64,000 nt of DNA from an uncultured Rhodopila sp. (GCA_903932145.1 CAIZFE010000076.1:48500-112499), one strand, 5' to 3'; shown: positions 8,359 through 17,726, counted from the first letter of the stretch. Translations and numbers: made by a program. Notes: generated from the sequence alone by a model not told the origin.

Positions 8359-8966
8359 AGCCAGAACCGAACCCGGTCAGCGACTTGCTGGTGTTCCTGA
8401 CCAATTCGATCTGGCCAACGGCAGTGTACTGGGTGCTGTTGTTGGCCAGCGTTGGTATCGCGTTCTCCGCGTGGCAGCGCGACCCGGCGCAGCGCACGGT
8501 TCGAACGGTTGGTGTTGCGGTGTTGCGCCTGATCATGGGGACGATGTGGTGGCAGCAATCGCTATGGAAGATCCCGCCGAACTACGACGGTCTGGTGTTT
8601 TGGATGAAGCAGATGGTGGCGCATTCGTCCATTCCGCTACAGGCTGCGGCGGTCGACCAATTCGTGGTCCCGCATATTAGCGTGTTCGGGCCGCTGGTGT
8701 ACCTGCTGGAGGTGCTGATCGGGGTGTCCCTGATGCTGGGCGTGGTCACCCGGTTGTTCGCCGTGCTGGGGTTGCTGATGGCGCTCAATCTTTGGGTTGG
8801 GCTGTATTCGGCACCGAACGAATGGCCCTGGACGTATGGGTACTTGATCGTGATCCAGGCGCTATTTGTTCTCGACCCGCCTGGCCGCCGCCTGGGACTG
8901 GAAAAGACCCCAGTCGAGATTGCCGAAGCAACGCGACGCGTGGAGTTGCTGCGTAAGCGGCTGTAG
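8340..8966 (+). CDS. DoxX/DoxD-like membrane protein
   Basis: A 208-residue integral membrane protein with about four to five spans: WPTAVYWVLLLASVGIAF, LRLIMGTMWWQQSLWK, LVYLLEVLIGVSLMLG, LFAVLGLLMALNLWVGLY and WTYGYLIVIQALFVLD. This pattern fits the DoxX superfamily, which includes the small subunit (DoxD) of thiosulfate:quinone oxidoreductase. Thiosulfate oxidation itself is not supported here because no DoxA partner is present. It overlaps the preceding enzyme gene by 19 bp and so closes the TRAP operon. Confidence 0.7.
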   Translation: MENDHLKPEPNPVSDLLVFLTNSIWPTAVYWVLLLASVGIAFSAWQRDPAQRTVRTVGVAVLRLIMGTMWWQQSLWKIPPNYDGLVFWMKQMVAHSSIPLQAAAVDQFVVPHISVFGPLVYLLEVLIGVSLMLGVVTRLFAVLGLLMALNLWVGLYSAPNEWPWTYGYLIVIQALFVLDPPGRRLGLEKTPVEIAEATRRVELLRKRL

Positions 8967-8976
8967 TTGGCCTGTC

Positions 8977-9053
8977 CTGTCTGGCCCGGCTTGTCCGGGG
9001 CACCTGTCGCGGCGCCGTCAGGGCATAGGTGGCCCGGACACGCCGGACCATGA
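8977..9053. repeat. Palindromic repeat element (family A)
   Basis: An inverted pair: CTGGCCCGGCTTGTCCGGGG near 8981 and its near-complement GGTGGCCCGGACACGCCGGA near 9028, around the core CACCTGTCGCGGCGCCGTCA. It fills the spacer between the DoxX gene and the acyl-CoA synthetase gene. Confidence 0.7.
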
Positions 9054-9139
9054 CTGAAGAGCGCGCGTTGCCTCCGACCCAACACCGCAGTATGTCCACC
9101 CCTGAGAAGCCGGTATCGCCGGAGCAGGGAGAAGCCGTC

Positions 9140-10771
9140 ATGACCAGCCCATTCGACGAACTGCCGAAGAACCAGGCAAATTACGCCGCACTGACGCCGC
9201 TGACGTTCATCGAACGCGCGGCATACGTCTATCCGAACAAGCTGTCCGTCGTGCATGGCGCCGATCGCTGGACCTGGAAGCAGACCTACGACCGTTGCCG
9301 GCAACTGGCCTCGGCCTTGTCCCGCCGCGGTATCGGCAAGAACGACACGGTCGCCGTCATGGCGCCGAACACGCCGCCGATGTACGAGGCCGCGTTCGGT
9401 GTGCCGATGTGCGGCGCGGTGCTGAACACGATGAACACCCGCCTGGATGCCGAGGCCATCGCCTTCCAGTTACAGCATGGCGGCGCCAAGGCACTGATCA
9501 CCGACCGCGAATTCTCACCCGTTGTCGAGGCCGCGCTGACCCTGATGGATGTCAAACCGCTGGTCATCGACATCGACGATCCGGCCTGGGTAGGCGGCAA
9601 GCTGGTGGGTGAAATCGAATACGAGGCGTTCCTTGCCGAAGGCGACCCCGAGTACGCCTGGCAGAACCCAGGCGACGAGTGGGATGCCATTGCGCTGAAC
9701 TACACCTCCGGCACCACCGGCGATCCGAAGGGTGTCGTCACCCACCATCGCGGCGCGCATCTGAACGCCGTCAACAACGTCCTGAGTTGGGGCATGCCGC
9801 ACCATGCGGTGTATCTCTGGACGCTGCCGATGTTCCACTGCAACGGTTGGTGTTTCCCCTGGACGATGGCGGAGCGGGCAGGGGTCAACGTCTGCCTGCG
9901 CCGGGTCGAGGCAAAGGCGATGCTCGACGCGATTCGCGACAACGAAGTGACGCATATGTGTGGCGCCCCGATCGTCTATTCGATGCTGATCAATGCGCCG
10001 GCGGAACTCCGCACCGGCATATCTCACCGCATCGCCGGACAGGTGGCCGGCGCGGCGCCTCCGGCCGCGATTATCGAAGGGGCCGAGGAAATCGGTATCG
10101 AACTGACCCATGTTTATGGCCTGACCGAGGTCTATGGACCCGCGGGCGTGTGCTCCAAGCAAGAGCAATGGGCGCACATGCCGATCGACAAACGCGCCGA
10201 ACGCAACGGCCGTCAGGGCGTGCGGACTCCGTTGCAGGAAGCGATGGACGTGCTCGATCCCGAGACCATGCAGTCCGTCCCTTGGGATGGCGAAACAATG
10301 GGCGAGATCATGTTCCGCGGCAACATCACCATGAAGGGGTATTTGAAGAACCCATCGGCGACCGAGCAGGCGTTTGCCGGCGGCTGGTTCCATACCGGCG
10401 ATCTGGCGGTGATGCAGCCGGACGGTTATGCGAAAATCCGCGACCGGTCGAAGGATGTGATCATCAGTGGCGGCGAGAACATTTCGTCGATCGAAGTCGA
10501 GGAAACCCTGTACCGCCATCCCGCGGTGCTGAGTGCGGCCGTGGTCGCGCAGCCGGATGAAAAATGGGGTGAAACGCCGTGCGCGTTCATCGAACTCAAG
10601 TTCGGGGCCACTGTCACCGCCGACGAATTGCGCGATTTCTGCCGCCAGCATATGGCGCGGTTCAAGGTCCCGAAGACGTTCATTTTCCGCGAGATTCCGA
10701 AGACTTCGACAGGGAAGATTCAGAAATTCATGTTGCGGCAACTGGCGAAATCTTCTTCGGCGATTGATTAA
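9140..10771 (+). CDS. Acyl-CoA synthetase (AMP-forming, FadD-like)
   Basis: A 543-residue adenylate-forming ligase that activates a carboxylic acid with ATP and CoA. Motifs are in order: P-loop YTSGTTGDPKG (188-198), the AMP-binding motif VYGLTEVYGP, the hinge-region GDLAVMQPDGYAKIRDRSKD and the C-terminal catalytic lysine in PKTSTGKIQKF. ATG 9140 is chosen because GGGAGAAG lies just upstream; the frame stays open back to 9029 through the repeat, but that part looks non-coding. The family spans medium to long chain and aryl acids, so the acid is not defined. It is monocistronic between two palindromic elements. Confidence 0.9.
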   Translation: MTSPFDELPKNQANYAALTPLTFIERAAYVYPNKLSVVHGADRWTWKQTYDRCRQLASALSRRGIGKNDTVAVMAPNTPPMYEAAFGVPMCGAVLNTMNTRLDAEAIAFQLQHGGAKALITDREFSPVVEAALTLMDVKPLVIDIDDPAWVGGKLVGEIEYEAFLAEGDPEYAWQNPGDEWDAIALNYTSGTTGDPKGVVTHHRGAHLNAVNNVLSWGMPHHAVYLWTLPMFHCNGWCFPWTMAERAGVNVCLRRVEAKAMLDAIRDNEVTHMCGAPIVYSMLINAPAELRTGISHRIAGQVAGAAPPAAIIEGAEEIGIELTHVYGLTEVYGPAGVCSKQEQWAHMPIDKRAERNGRQGVRTPLQEAMDVLDPETMQSVPWDGETMGEIMFRGNITMKGYLKNPSATEQAFAGGWFHTGDLAVMQPDGYAKIRDRSKDVIISGGENISSIEVEETLYRHPAVLSAAVVAQPDEKWGETPCAFIELKFGATVTADELRDFCRQHMARFKVPKTFIFREIPKTSTGKIQKFMLRQLAKSSSAID

Positions 10772-10776
10772 GGACC

Positions 10777-10823
10777 CCTCGCCTCGTCATGGCCCGGACA
10801 AGCCGAACCATGACGGGGCGAGG
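10777..10823. terminator. Long hairpin from a family A repeat, between convergent genes
   Basis: CCTCGCC (10777-10783) and CGTCATGG (10785-10792) pair with CCATGACG (10808-10815) and GGCGAGG (10817-10823), with one unpaired position per arm. The arms resemble the dispersed GTCATGGCCCGG palindrome. It lies between the convergent acyl-CoA synthetase and GGDEF-EAL genes and could stop transcription both ways, although no T-tract follows. Confidence 0.5.
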
Positions 10824-10850
10824 CTAGCCGCGCAGCCAGGACTGCATCAA

Positions 10851-13715
10851 TCACCCAACGCTATAGGACAACGCCGCCTCGTTCAGCCGCCTGCACATCG
10901 ACATCACCTCAGACGCGGGCCGCGCCGGGCTGAACAGATAGCCCTGCGCTTCCCGGCAACTGCCCACCCGCAGTTGCCGCAGTTGCTGTTCGGTTTCGAC
11001 CCCCTCGGCGAGGGTGATCATCCCGAGCGTCTCGCACAGATCGGTGACGGCCGTGACGATCGCATCGCAGTCGCCACCCTGGCCCAGGCTATCGACGAAG
11101 CAACGATCGATCTTGACCTTGCTGAACGGAAACCGCCGCAGATAGCTTAGCGATGAATACCCGGTCCCGAAGTCGTCCATGGCGATGCCGACGCCAAGAT
11201 CCCGCAGTTGGTGCAGGATCACAAGGATCGAATCCGTGTCGTCGAGCATCACCGTTTCGGTGATTTCAAGCTCCAGCCGCCAGGGTTCCAGGCCCGACGC
11301 TTCCAGGGCGGCCGCGACGTCTTCCACCAACGTGCCGCTGGTGAACTGGATCACCGAGACGTTCACAGCGACTTTCATCTTGTCGGGCCAGGTTACGGCA
11401 TCAAAGCAGGACTGGCGCAGCGCCCATTCTCCCAACGGCACAATCAGACCCATTTCTTCAGTGACAGGAATGAAACTGTTGGGCGGAATCAATCCCCGCT
11501 CCGGATGTTGCCAGCGCATCAGCGCCTCAAATCCCGAAACCTTGCAGGTCTTGAGGTCGATCAGCGGCTGGTAGAACATTACGAACTCGCCCTCGGCAAG
11601 CGCTTTGCGCAGGTCGATTTCCAACGCCCGGCGCGCCTGCATCAGCGCATCCATTCCCGGCTCGAAAAACCGGTAGCGGCCACGGCCATCGGATTTGGCG
11701 CGATGCAGCGCGATGGCCGCGTTCTTCAGGATCTGGTCAGGATCCTCGCCGTCCTCCGGCACGATGGCGATGCCGATGCTGGCGCCGATCAGCACCGGAT
11801 GCCCGTTCAAAGTGTAAGGCGCGCCCAGAACCTCGATCAGCCGCGCGGCCAGGGCTTTCGCGTCCTGCGGTTGATCGACGCTCGACTGCACAACGGCAAA
11901 TTCGTCGCCACCCAGGCGCGCCAGTGTATCCGTCTCGCGCACCTCCCGGCGCAGACGTTCGGTGACCGCCTGCAGCAGGGCGTCCCCAACCGAATGACCG
12001 AGCGTATCGTTTATGATCTTGAAGTGGTCGAGGTTGAGATACAGGACGGCACATGCGTCCCCTCGCAGACTGCGGCCGAAGGCTTCATTTAGTCTGATTT
12101 GAAACAAAATGCGGTTTGGCAGGCTGGTCAGCCCGTCATGATGCGCCATATAGGCGATCTTCGCTTCAGCCAACATCCGCTCGGAGACGTCCTCCATCGT
12201 CAGCAGCCAGCCGTCGGCATCGGTGGGGACGAATGTCACCGCCAATGAGCGGCCATCCGCCAATTCCCTAATAACGGATGCGCGCTTACCTTCGGCCTTC
12301 AGCAGAAAGACGGCGCGGTGGATTGTTTCTGTGTCCGTCCATTGGAGTTTGGATTGCGTTGCCATCACGGTCCGAACGTGTTCGATATGCATTCCGGTGA
12401 TGATGCTTGTTGCCGGAGCGCCAAACATTTCGGTGGCGCGACCGTTCACGACGATCAGGTTATTATCCGGATCGAACATGAACAGCGCCTGCGACATGTT
12501 ACTGAGGGCAGCCCCGAACCGAGCGTTCTGGACTTCTTTTTCCCGTTCGGCCCGCTCCCGTTCGTAGGCTATGGCCAAAGACGCTTCCGCTTCAGACCTG
12601 GCTGCGCGCTCCTCGTTCAGCAACCGCTGGCGCTCGGCCGAGGCGGCGCGCGCGACCGCGGCTTCTTCGTCGAGCCGTCGCCGTTCGAGCATTTGCTCTT
12701 TGAACACCAGAACGGCCTGAGCCATGCTGCCGACCTCGTCCCCTCGATCGGTACCACCGATCTCGACCGTCAGATCATAGGCAGCGAGGGTTCGCATGGT
12801 GGCCGTCAATGCGCGCAACGCCTTGACGGCGCCAAGCTGGACGACGGTCAATACATAGAAAACCGCCAGGGTGAACAGCGCCAACGCGACCCCGGCGCTG
12901 GTCATCTCCGCCCAACGAAAGCCGTCGATACGGGCGTTCAGAAGGTGTTCCAACTCGCGCGCGTCGGCATCCCCCGCCGAGGTTATCGCGTCAAGCAACG
13001 GAAGGACGATCGATTGCGCATCGGCGACGTGGGTATGGTCGTCGGCCAAAGTCGCCAGAACCGTCCTCGCAACCTCGGTGACCCTCGCCACCAACGGGGT
13101 TAACGCACCTTCAACGGTATTGTCAGGGTTACCTCGTACGGAATTGCCTATGTCAGAGGCCAAACCACCCAGTGCCGGCTGGAGGGCGCCGGTTAGCACG
13201 CCGATGCTCACCCGGTCGGCGAGCGATATCTCGTGTCCAGCGGTATCCCTGACGGCAAGCGCCAGTGACGTGACGCTTGCGACCGCGGTTGGCACTTTTA
13301 CCGTCAGCGTATCCTGAGTGTAGAAACTGTCGAGATCGGGATCGAGGGTCAAATTCGAACCGTCGGCTGCCTTGCTCACCAGTTCGGTTGCGGCCTGCGC
13401 CGCGGCGGCGCGATCGGTACCATTCAACGCCTGGATGAGCGATTCGGTCGCTTCCGCCGTCTTCAGCTGCGCACCGAACGTGCGTTCGTTGGCGCTGATT
13501 CGTTCGGACAATGACGCCATGTCGCTGCCTCGGGCCACCGCGTCCTGAACCCGGCGTACGTCCGCGATATAGTGGACGCCGACGATTTCCTTTTCGGCGA
13601 AGGCGATATTTATTTCCGTGTCGGATATCATTTTGTATCCGAGATATCCGATCGGCGCCAGAAACAGCATGTAGGCCACTGCGAGTTTTGCGGCGATCGT
13701 TCGGTTGAAACGCAT
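10851..13715 (-). CDS. Membrane GGDEF-EAL cyclic-di-GMP protein with HAMP and PAS domains
   Basis: A 954-residue inner-membrane signalling protein. Order: TM1 (about 7-29), a periplasmic helical region (30-268), TM2 (about 272-292), HAMP (to about 345), a coiled coil rich in Arg/Glu/Ala (346-396), PAS (about 397-515), GGDEF (about 525-690) and EAL (about 700-945). The cyclase motif GGDEF (602-606) is intact and is preceded five residues earlier by RETD (593-596), a canonical inhibitory I-site. EAL (730-732), DDFGTGYSS and LAEGVETEQQ are also intact, so it may both make and break c-di-GMP. It is monocistronic. The periplasmic sensor has no recognised family. Confidence 0.93.
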   Translation of the reverse strand: MRFNRTIAAKLAVAYMLFLAPIGYLGYKMISDTEINIAFAEKEIVGVHYIADVRRVQDAVARGSDMASLSERISANERTFGAQLKTAEATESLIQALNGTDRAAAAQAATELVSKAADGSNLTLDPDLDSFYTQDTLTVKVPTAVASVTSLALAVRDTAGHEISLADRVSIGVLTGALQPALGGLASDIGNSVRGNPDNTVEGALTPLVARVTEVARTVLATLADDHTHVADAQSIVLPLLDAITSAGDADARELEHLLNARIDGFRWAEMTSAGVALALFTLAVFYVLTVVQLGAVKALRALTATMRTLAAYDLTVEIGGTDRGDEVGSMAQAVLVFKEQMLERRRLDEEAAVARAASAERQRLLNEERAARSEAEASLAIAYERERAEREKEVQNARFGAALSNMSQALFMFDPDNNLIVVNGRATEMFGAPATSIITGMHIEHVRTVMATQSKLQWTDTETIHRAVFLLKAEGKRASVIRELADGRSLAVTFVPTDADGWLLTMEDVSERMLAEAKIAYMAHHDGLTSLPNRILFQIRLNEAFGRSLRGDACAVLYLNLDHFKIINDTLGHSVGDALLQAVTERLRREVRETDTLARLGGDEFAVVQSSVDQPQDAKALAARLIEVLGAPYTLNGHPVLIGASIGIAIVPEDGEDPDQILKNAAIALHRAKSDGRGRYRFFEPGMDALMQARRALEIDLRKALAEGEFVMFYQPLIDLKTCKVSGFEALMRWQHPERGLIPPNSFIPVTEEMGLIVPLGEWALRQSCFDAVTWPDKMKVAVNVSVIQFTSGTLVEDVAAALEASGLEPWRLELEITETVMLDDTDSILVILHQLRDLGVGIAMDDFGTGYSSLSYLRRFPFSKVKIDRCFVDSLGQGGDCDAIVTAVTDLCETLGMITLAEGVETEQQLRQLRVGSCREAQGYLFSPARPASEVMSMCRRLNEAALSYSVG

Positions 13716-13792
13716 GGCGTGTTCCGGGTCCTAAAATCAAACAACTGCGGTATAGCGATCAGACCTTCGAACCCGCCCCAGCGGTGAACGCC

Positions 13793-13958
13793 TTGGTATA
13801 CCAGTCCGCGTTGATGCCGACTCTCGCCCCCATCGTCGTGGCCCGGCTTGTCCGGGCCACCTGTCGCGGCACCGTCAGGTCACAGGTGGCGCGGACAAGG
13901 TCGGGCCATGACGGCAGCGGAATAGACGTACGTCAGTCTCAAAGCGGATTGGTATTAA
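13793..13958. repeat. MITE-like palindromic element (family A with flanking ends)
   Basis: The ends are inverted: ATACCAGTCCGC (13798-13809) and the complement of ATACCAATCCGC (13944-13955), 11 of 12 identical. Inside, a large hairpin pairs 13835-13864 with 13882-13912 around the CGCGGCACCG core. The right half (13899-13953) matches 50048-50102 in inverted orientation at about 47 of 55 positions. No ORF is inside, which fits a non-autonomous element. Confidence 0.65.
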
Positions 13959-14272
13959 TCGAGATTTTCCGGCCCCTCTCGGCCATTGCTTCCGACCTCA
14001 CATATAGGACTCACATTTGAAAACACCCACAAAATGCCCAATAAGTCGAAATGTTTGATAAATCACAAACCGACCGAGAAACATCATCGATGCTGTCATT
14101 GCAAAACATCGAATATGTGGCTCTTTGGTAACGAAAACGACGCAAGGTGGAAGCGATTTGTTGCCTGACCCGCCGACGATTGGCGCGCGTCCGGCGGAGA
14201 CGCCTCTGAACATCCTTCCGTCCGCACCATCCTGATAGCGCCCGGCGACGCCCCCCGGTATAGACGCGGCCA
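13959..14272. other. Spacer, AT-rich, no gene seen
   Basis: The 314 bp between the repeat and the glycosyltransferase gene are AT-rich around 13990-14160 and hold only short unsupported frames. A promoter for the glycosyltransferase gene may lie here, but no clear -35/-10 pair was found. Confidence 0.4.
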
Positions 14273-15379
14273 ATGCCCAGTGCCCTCCCACACGTCGCCG
14301 TCGTCCTCCCGCCCCGCGAAGGTTTCGGCCCCGGGCGGACGGGCGCGATCGGTTTGCTGGTCCGCCGCCTGACGCAGACTCCGGGCTATGACACTATCGT
14401 TGTGGGCGGAAAGCAGGATGGAGCGATCTTTCCGGGTATCGAATACCAGACCATCACCCCGTCCATGTGGTCGCTCGGTAGCACCAACATGCGCTACGCC
14501 GGCGCGGTGGCGGATCGGCTGCGGCAGCATCCGCCGGCCTTGATCGAGGTTCACAATCGCCCCGAAATCGCTCTCGGCCTGGCCGCCCGGTTGCCCGGCA
14601 TCCCGGTGGTGGCGTTCCTGCATAATGACCCGCAGGAAATGCGCGAAGCCAGCTCCGCCGCCGAACGTACACGTATGCTGCGCCGCCTGGCGGGTGTCAT
14701 CACGCCGTCAGAATACCTGCGCCAGCGGGTGCTGGACGGCGTGACCAACCCGGCCGTCGATCCGGTGGTGCTGCCCAACTGCCTGGACCTGGATGAGTTG
14801 CCGCCGCGCGGGCGGCGGGAGCGGGTGATCCTGTTCGCCGGACGGGTCGTCGAAAACAAGGCGCCCGACGCGTTCGTCTCCGCCTGCGCCGCGGCGTTGC
14901 CGCATCTTCCGGGGTGGGGGGCCCAGATCATCGGCGCCGACCGGTTCAGCTTCGACAGTCCCGACACCGGGTTCGTCCAGATGGTGCGCGCCGCGGCCGA
15001 AGGCGCCAACGTGCGCATGTTGGGGTATCGCGACCACCCGGAAGTCCTGCAAGCCATGGCCCGGGCGGCGATCGTGGTGGTGCCAAGCCGCTGGCCAGAA
15101 CCGTTCGGTCTCGTGGCGCTGGAGGCATTGGCAAGCGGGGCCGCGCTGATCTGCTCGCCCCGGGGCGGGCTGCCCGAGGTGGCCGGCGACGCGGCAATCT
15201 ATGTCAACCCGGACGATCCCGGCGAGATCGCCGCCGCGATCCGGTTGCTGGCACATGACGACACCAGGCGGGCCGCGCTGGCCGAGGCGGGTTGGCAACG
15301 CGTCCAGCAGTTTGATGTCGTGCCTATTGCCGCGCGATTGGCTGCCCTGCGCGACCATGTGCTGACACGCCATGGTTGA
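14273..15379 (+). CDS. Glycosyltransferase, family 4 (GT-B fold)
   Basis: A 368-residue cytosolic or membrane-associated enzyme that transfers a sugar from a nucleotide donor. The N-terminal half begins HVAVVLPPREGFGPGRTGAIG, the usual GT4 loop. The C-terminal donor-binding half has ERVILFAGRVVENKAPDAFV and the E-x7-E motif in PEPFGLVALEALASG, followed by GGLPEVAGDAAIYVNPDD. The acceptor cannot be named. No other polysaccharide gene is adjacent, so it may act in a pathway encoded elsewhere. The following CobW gene begins 89 bp later with its own ribosome site. Confidence 0.87.
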   Translation: MPSALPHVAVVLPPREGFGPGRTGAIGLLVRRLTQTPGYDTIVVGGKQDGAIFPGIEYQTITPSMWSLGSTNMRYAGAVADRLRQHPPALIEVHNRPEIALGLAARLPGIPVVAFLHNDPQEMREASSAAERTRMLRRLAGVITPSEYLRQRVLDGVTNPAVDPVVLPNCLDLDELPPRGRRERVILFAGRVVENKAPDAFVSACAAALPHLPGWGAQIIGADRFSFDSPDTGFVQMVRAAAEGANVRMLGYRDHPEVLQAMARAAIVVVPSRWPEPFGLVALEALASGAALICSPRGGLPEVAGDAAIYVNPDDPGEIAAAIRLLAHDDTRRAALAEAGWQRVQQFDVVPIAARLAALRDHVLTRHG

Positions 15380-15468
15380 CGGGGTGGGCCACACCTATAT
15401 TGCTCACCCGAACAGCGTGTTGTCCGCTTCCGCGGCGGAACCGTTAGACCGAACATAAGGAGCCGATG

Positions 15469-16443
15469 ATGGCTGAAACGATAACGCAGGTGCCGGTGAC
15501 GGTGCTGACCGGGTACCTGGGCGCCGGCAAGACCACCTTGCTGAACCGTATCCTGACCGAAAACCACGGCAAGAAATACGCCGTAGTCATCAATGAGTTC
15601 GGGGAACTGGGCGTCGATAACGACCTTGTCGTGGACAGCGACGAGGAAGTGTTCGAGATGAACAACGGCTGCATCTGCTGCACCGTGCGCGGCGACCTGA
15701 TCCGCATCGTCGGCGGCTTGATGAAGCGGCGCGACAAGTTCGACGGCATCATTATCGAGACAACCGGACTGGCGAATCCGGCGCCGGTCGCGCAGACCTT
15801 CTTTGTCGATGATAACGTTAAGGCACGGACCCGCCTGGACGCGATCGTCACGGTCGTCGATGCCAAGCACCTGCCGGCGCGTTTGGCCGACAGCCACGAA
15901 GCCGCCGACCAGATCGCCTTCGCCGATGTGATCGTGCTGAACAAGACCGATCTGGTGACGCCGGAAGAACTCGATGCGGTCGAGGCGACCATTCGCGGCA
16001 TCAATCGGTTCGCGATCATCCACCGGACTCAACGGGCCGCGCTGCCGATCGAGCAGGTGCTGGATCGCGGCGCGTTCGATCTGTCGCGGATATTGGAGAT
16101 GCATCCGGACTTCCTGGATGGCGACGACGACCACACGCACAACGAGGATGTCGCCTCCATGAGCTTCGAGGTCGAAAAACCGATCGACCCGGAGAAATTC
16201 AACGCATGGATCGGTGTGTTGCTGCAGGACAAGGGGGCCGATCTGCTGCGCACCAAGGGCATCCTGCATTACGTGGGCGAGGATCGGCGGTTCGCGTTTC
16301 AGGCCGTGCATATGATCGCCGACGGCGATTTTATCGGTGTGGCGAAAGAGGGCGATCCGAGGACCAGCCGTTTGGTGTTCATCGGCCGCAACCTGAACCG
16401 CCCGCAACTGCGCCGCGGGTTTGAGAGTTGCGGCGCGGATTAA
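15469..16443 (+). CDS. CobW/COG0523 metal-chaperone GTPase
   Basis: A 324-residue G3E-family GTPase. Walker A is GYLGAGKTT (15-23), the metal-binding CxCC motif is CICC (68-71) in a NNGCICCTVRGDL context, and the base-recognition motif is NKTD. An acidic-histidine stretch (DGDDDHTHNED, about 219-229) may bind metal. Members deliver zinc or cobalt to client proteins. ATG 15469 is preferred because AAGGAG lies 6 nt upstream; an adjacent ATG at 15466 is only 3 nt away from it. The next gene (MFS) starts inside its end, so they form an operon. No clear Zur box was seen. Confidence 0.9.
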   Translation: MAETITQVPVTVLTGYLGAGKTTLLNRILTENHGKKYAVVINEFGELGVDNDLVVDSDEEVFEMNNGCICCTVRGDLIRIVGGLMKRRDKFDGIIIETTGLANPAPVAQTFFVDDNVKARTRLDAIVTVVDAKHLPARLADSHEAADQIAFADVIVLNKTDLVTPEELDAVEATIRGINRFAIIHRTQRAALPIEQVLDRGAFDLSRILEMHPDFLDGDDDHTHNEDVASMSFEVEKPIDPEKFNAWIGVLLQDKGADLLRTKGILHYVGEDRRFAFQAVHMIADGDFIGVAKEGDPRTSRLVFIGRNLNRPQLRRGFESCGAD

Positions 16444-17726
16444 GCCGCATCTCTCCCGGCCGGCTGCGGGCCGTCGTCCAGCGAGGAAGTCCGGCGACCC
16501 GGAGCCGGCTGGGACTGAACGGCCTGAATTTCTTCACCGCTGCTGTTCAGGCCGGTTTCGGGCCGTTTATCGCTGTCTGGCTGACTCAGCAGGGATGGAC
16601 GGTCACTCAGTTGGGCCTGGCGCTCAGCGTCGGCACCTTCGCGGCGTTGCTGGGACAATTGCCCGGCGGGATGGTGGTTGATCAGGTCCAGCGCAAGCGC
16701 TTCGCCGCGATCGGCGCGCTGTTGGTCATGGGCGTGGCGGCGATGTCCCTGTGCGTGTCACCGGTGCAGCCGGTCGTTCTGGGCGCTGAAATCGGCCACG
16801 CCTGGGCCAGTTGCGTGATGACCCCCGCCATCGCGGCGCTGACGCTAACGGTCTGTGGACAGGCTGGCTTTGGCGAGCGGCTGGGTCTCAACGCCCGCTA
16901 CGCCGCACTGGGCAATGCGGCGTCGGCGGCGCTGCTGGGGGCAGCGTCCTTTTATGTCTCGCAGCGGGCGGTGTTTTTGGTCACGGCGACGCTTGTGGTG
17001 CCGGCCATCGCAGCGGTGTTGATGATCCGAGCGTCGGACGTGATCGATCCAGCGGCGGACCATCCCGCGCTGAAGCACCCGAAAGCGCGCGAGCATTGGC
17101 CCTGGCAGATTTTCACCGAACAATCCCTGCATGTGTTCGCTGTCGCCGTGGTGCTGTTCCAACTGGCGAACGCGGCGCTGTTACCGCTGGCCCTGAACGG
17201 GTTGACCCGGCGCCATGACGTCTCGGGATTTCTGGTGTCCGCGACGATCATCGTGCCGCAGGTCATCGCCGCGATACTCGCGCCATGGGCCGGCCGGTTG
17301 ACGCAACGGATCGGACGCAGGCCGGTGCTGATCGTGGGTTTTGCCGCCGTTCCGCTGCGGGCGTTGCTGTTCGCGCTGCTGCCGGCCGCGCTGCCGCTGG
17401 CGGTGTTCCAGGCGCTCGATGGTATCAGCGCGGCGGTGTTCGGCCTCATGCTGCCGCTGATCGCCGCCGATCTCACCCGCCGCACCGGCTACCTCAACCT
17501 CGCGATCGGGGCGCTCGGTCTGGCCTCCGGCCTTGGCGCGACGTTCAGCACGGTGGTTGCCGGTTTCATCGCCAGCCGCTTCGGCGACCCGGTTACCTTC
17601 CTGATCCTGGCGGGAGTCGCGACCGCGTCGGTGGTGCTGCTTTGGCTCGGAATGCCGGAGACGAGACTGCCGGAAAAGTCCCCGGCGCACAGGGGCGATG
17701 CGGGAAAAGCATCGCTGCCGGCCTGA
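16428..17726 (+). CDS. MFS transporter
   Basis: A 432-residue inner-membrane carrier with about 12 spans. The family loop motif is degenerate but present after TM2 (GGMVVDQVQRKRFAAIG), and the central half has AGRLTQRIGRRPVLIVG after TM8. Its start overlaps the end of the CobW gene by 16 bp, suggesting coupled translation. A possible link with metal or siderophore export is only suggested by that neighbour. Substrate unknown. Confidence 0.85.
   Translation: MRRGLSRISPGRLRAVVQRGSPATRSRLGLNGLNFFTAAVQAGFGPFIAVWLTQQGWTVTQLGLALSVGTFAALLGQLPGGMVVDQVQRKRFAAIGALLVMGVAAMSLCVSPVQPVVLGAEIGHAWASCVMTPAIAALTLTVCGQAGFGERLGLNARYAALGNAASAALLGAASFYVSQRAVFLVTATLVVPAIAAVLMIRASDVIDPAADHPALKHPKAREHWPWQIFTEQSLHVFAVAVVLFQLANAALLPLALNGLTRRHDVSGFLVSATIIVPQVIAAILAPWAGRLTQRIGRRPVLIVGFAAVPLRALLFALLPAALPLAVFQALDGISAAVFGLMLPLIAADLTRRTGYLNLAIGALGLASGLGATFSTVVAGFIASRFGDPVTFLILAGVATASVVLLWLGMPETRLPEKSPAHRGDAGKASLPA

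Noticed and set aside
9029..9139. 37-codon N-terminal extension of the acyl-CoA synthetase
   Set aside because: It runs through the family A repeat; ATG 9140 has GGGAGAAG upstream and starts the conserved part.
9515..10741. 408-codon open frame on the minus strand
   Set aside because: Antisense of the acyl-CoA synthetase gene; no ribosome site and shadow composition.
15199..16407. 402-codon open frame on the minus strand
   Set aside because: Antisense of the CobW-type GTPase gene, which carries intact Walker A and CICC motifs.
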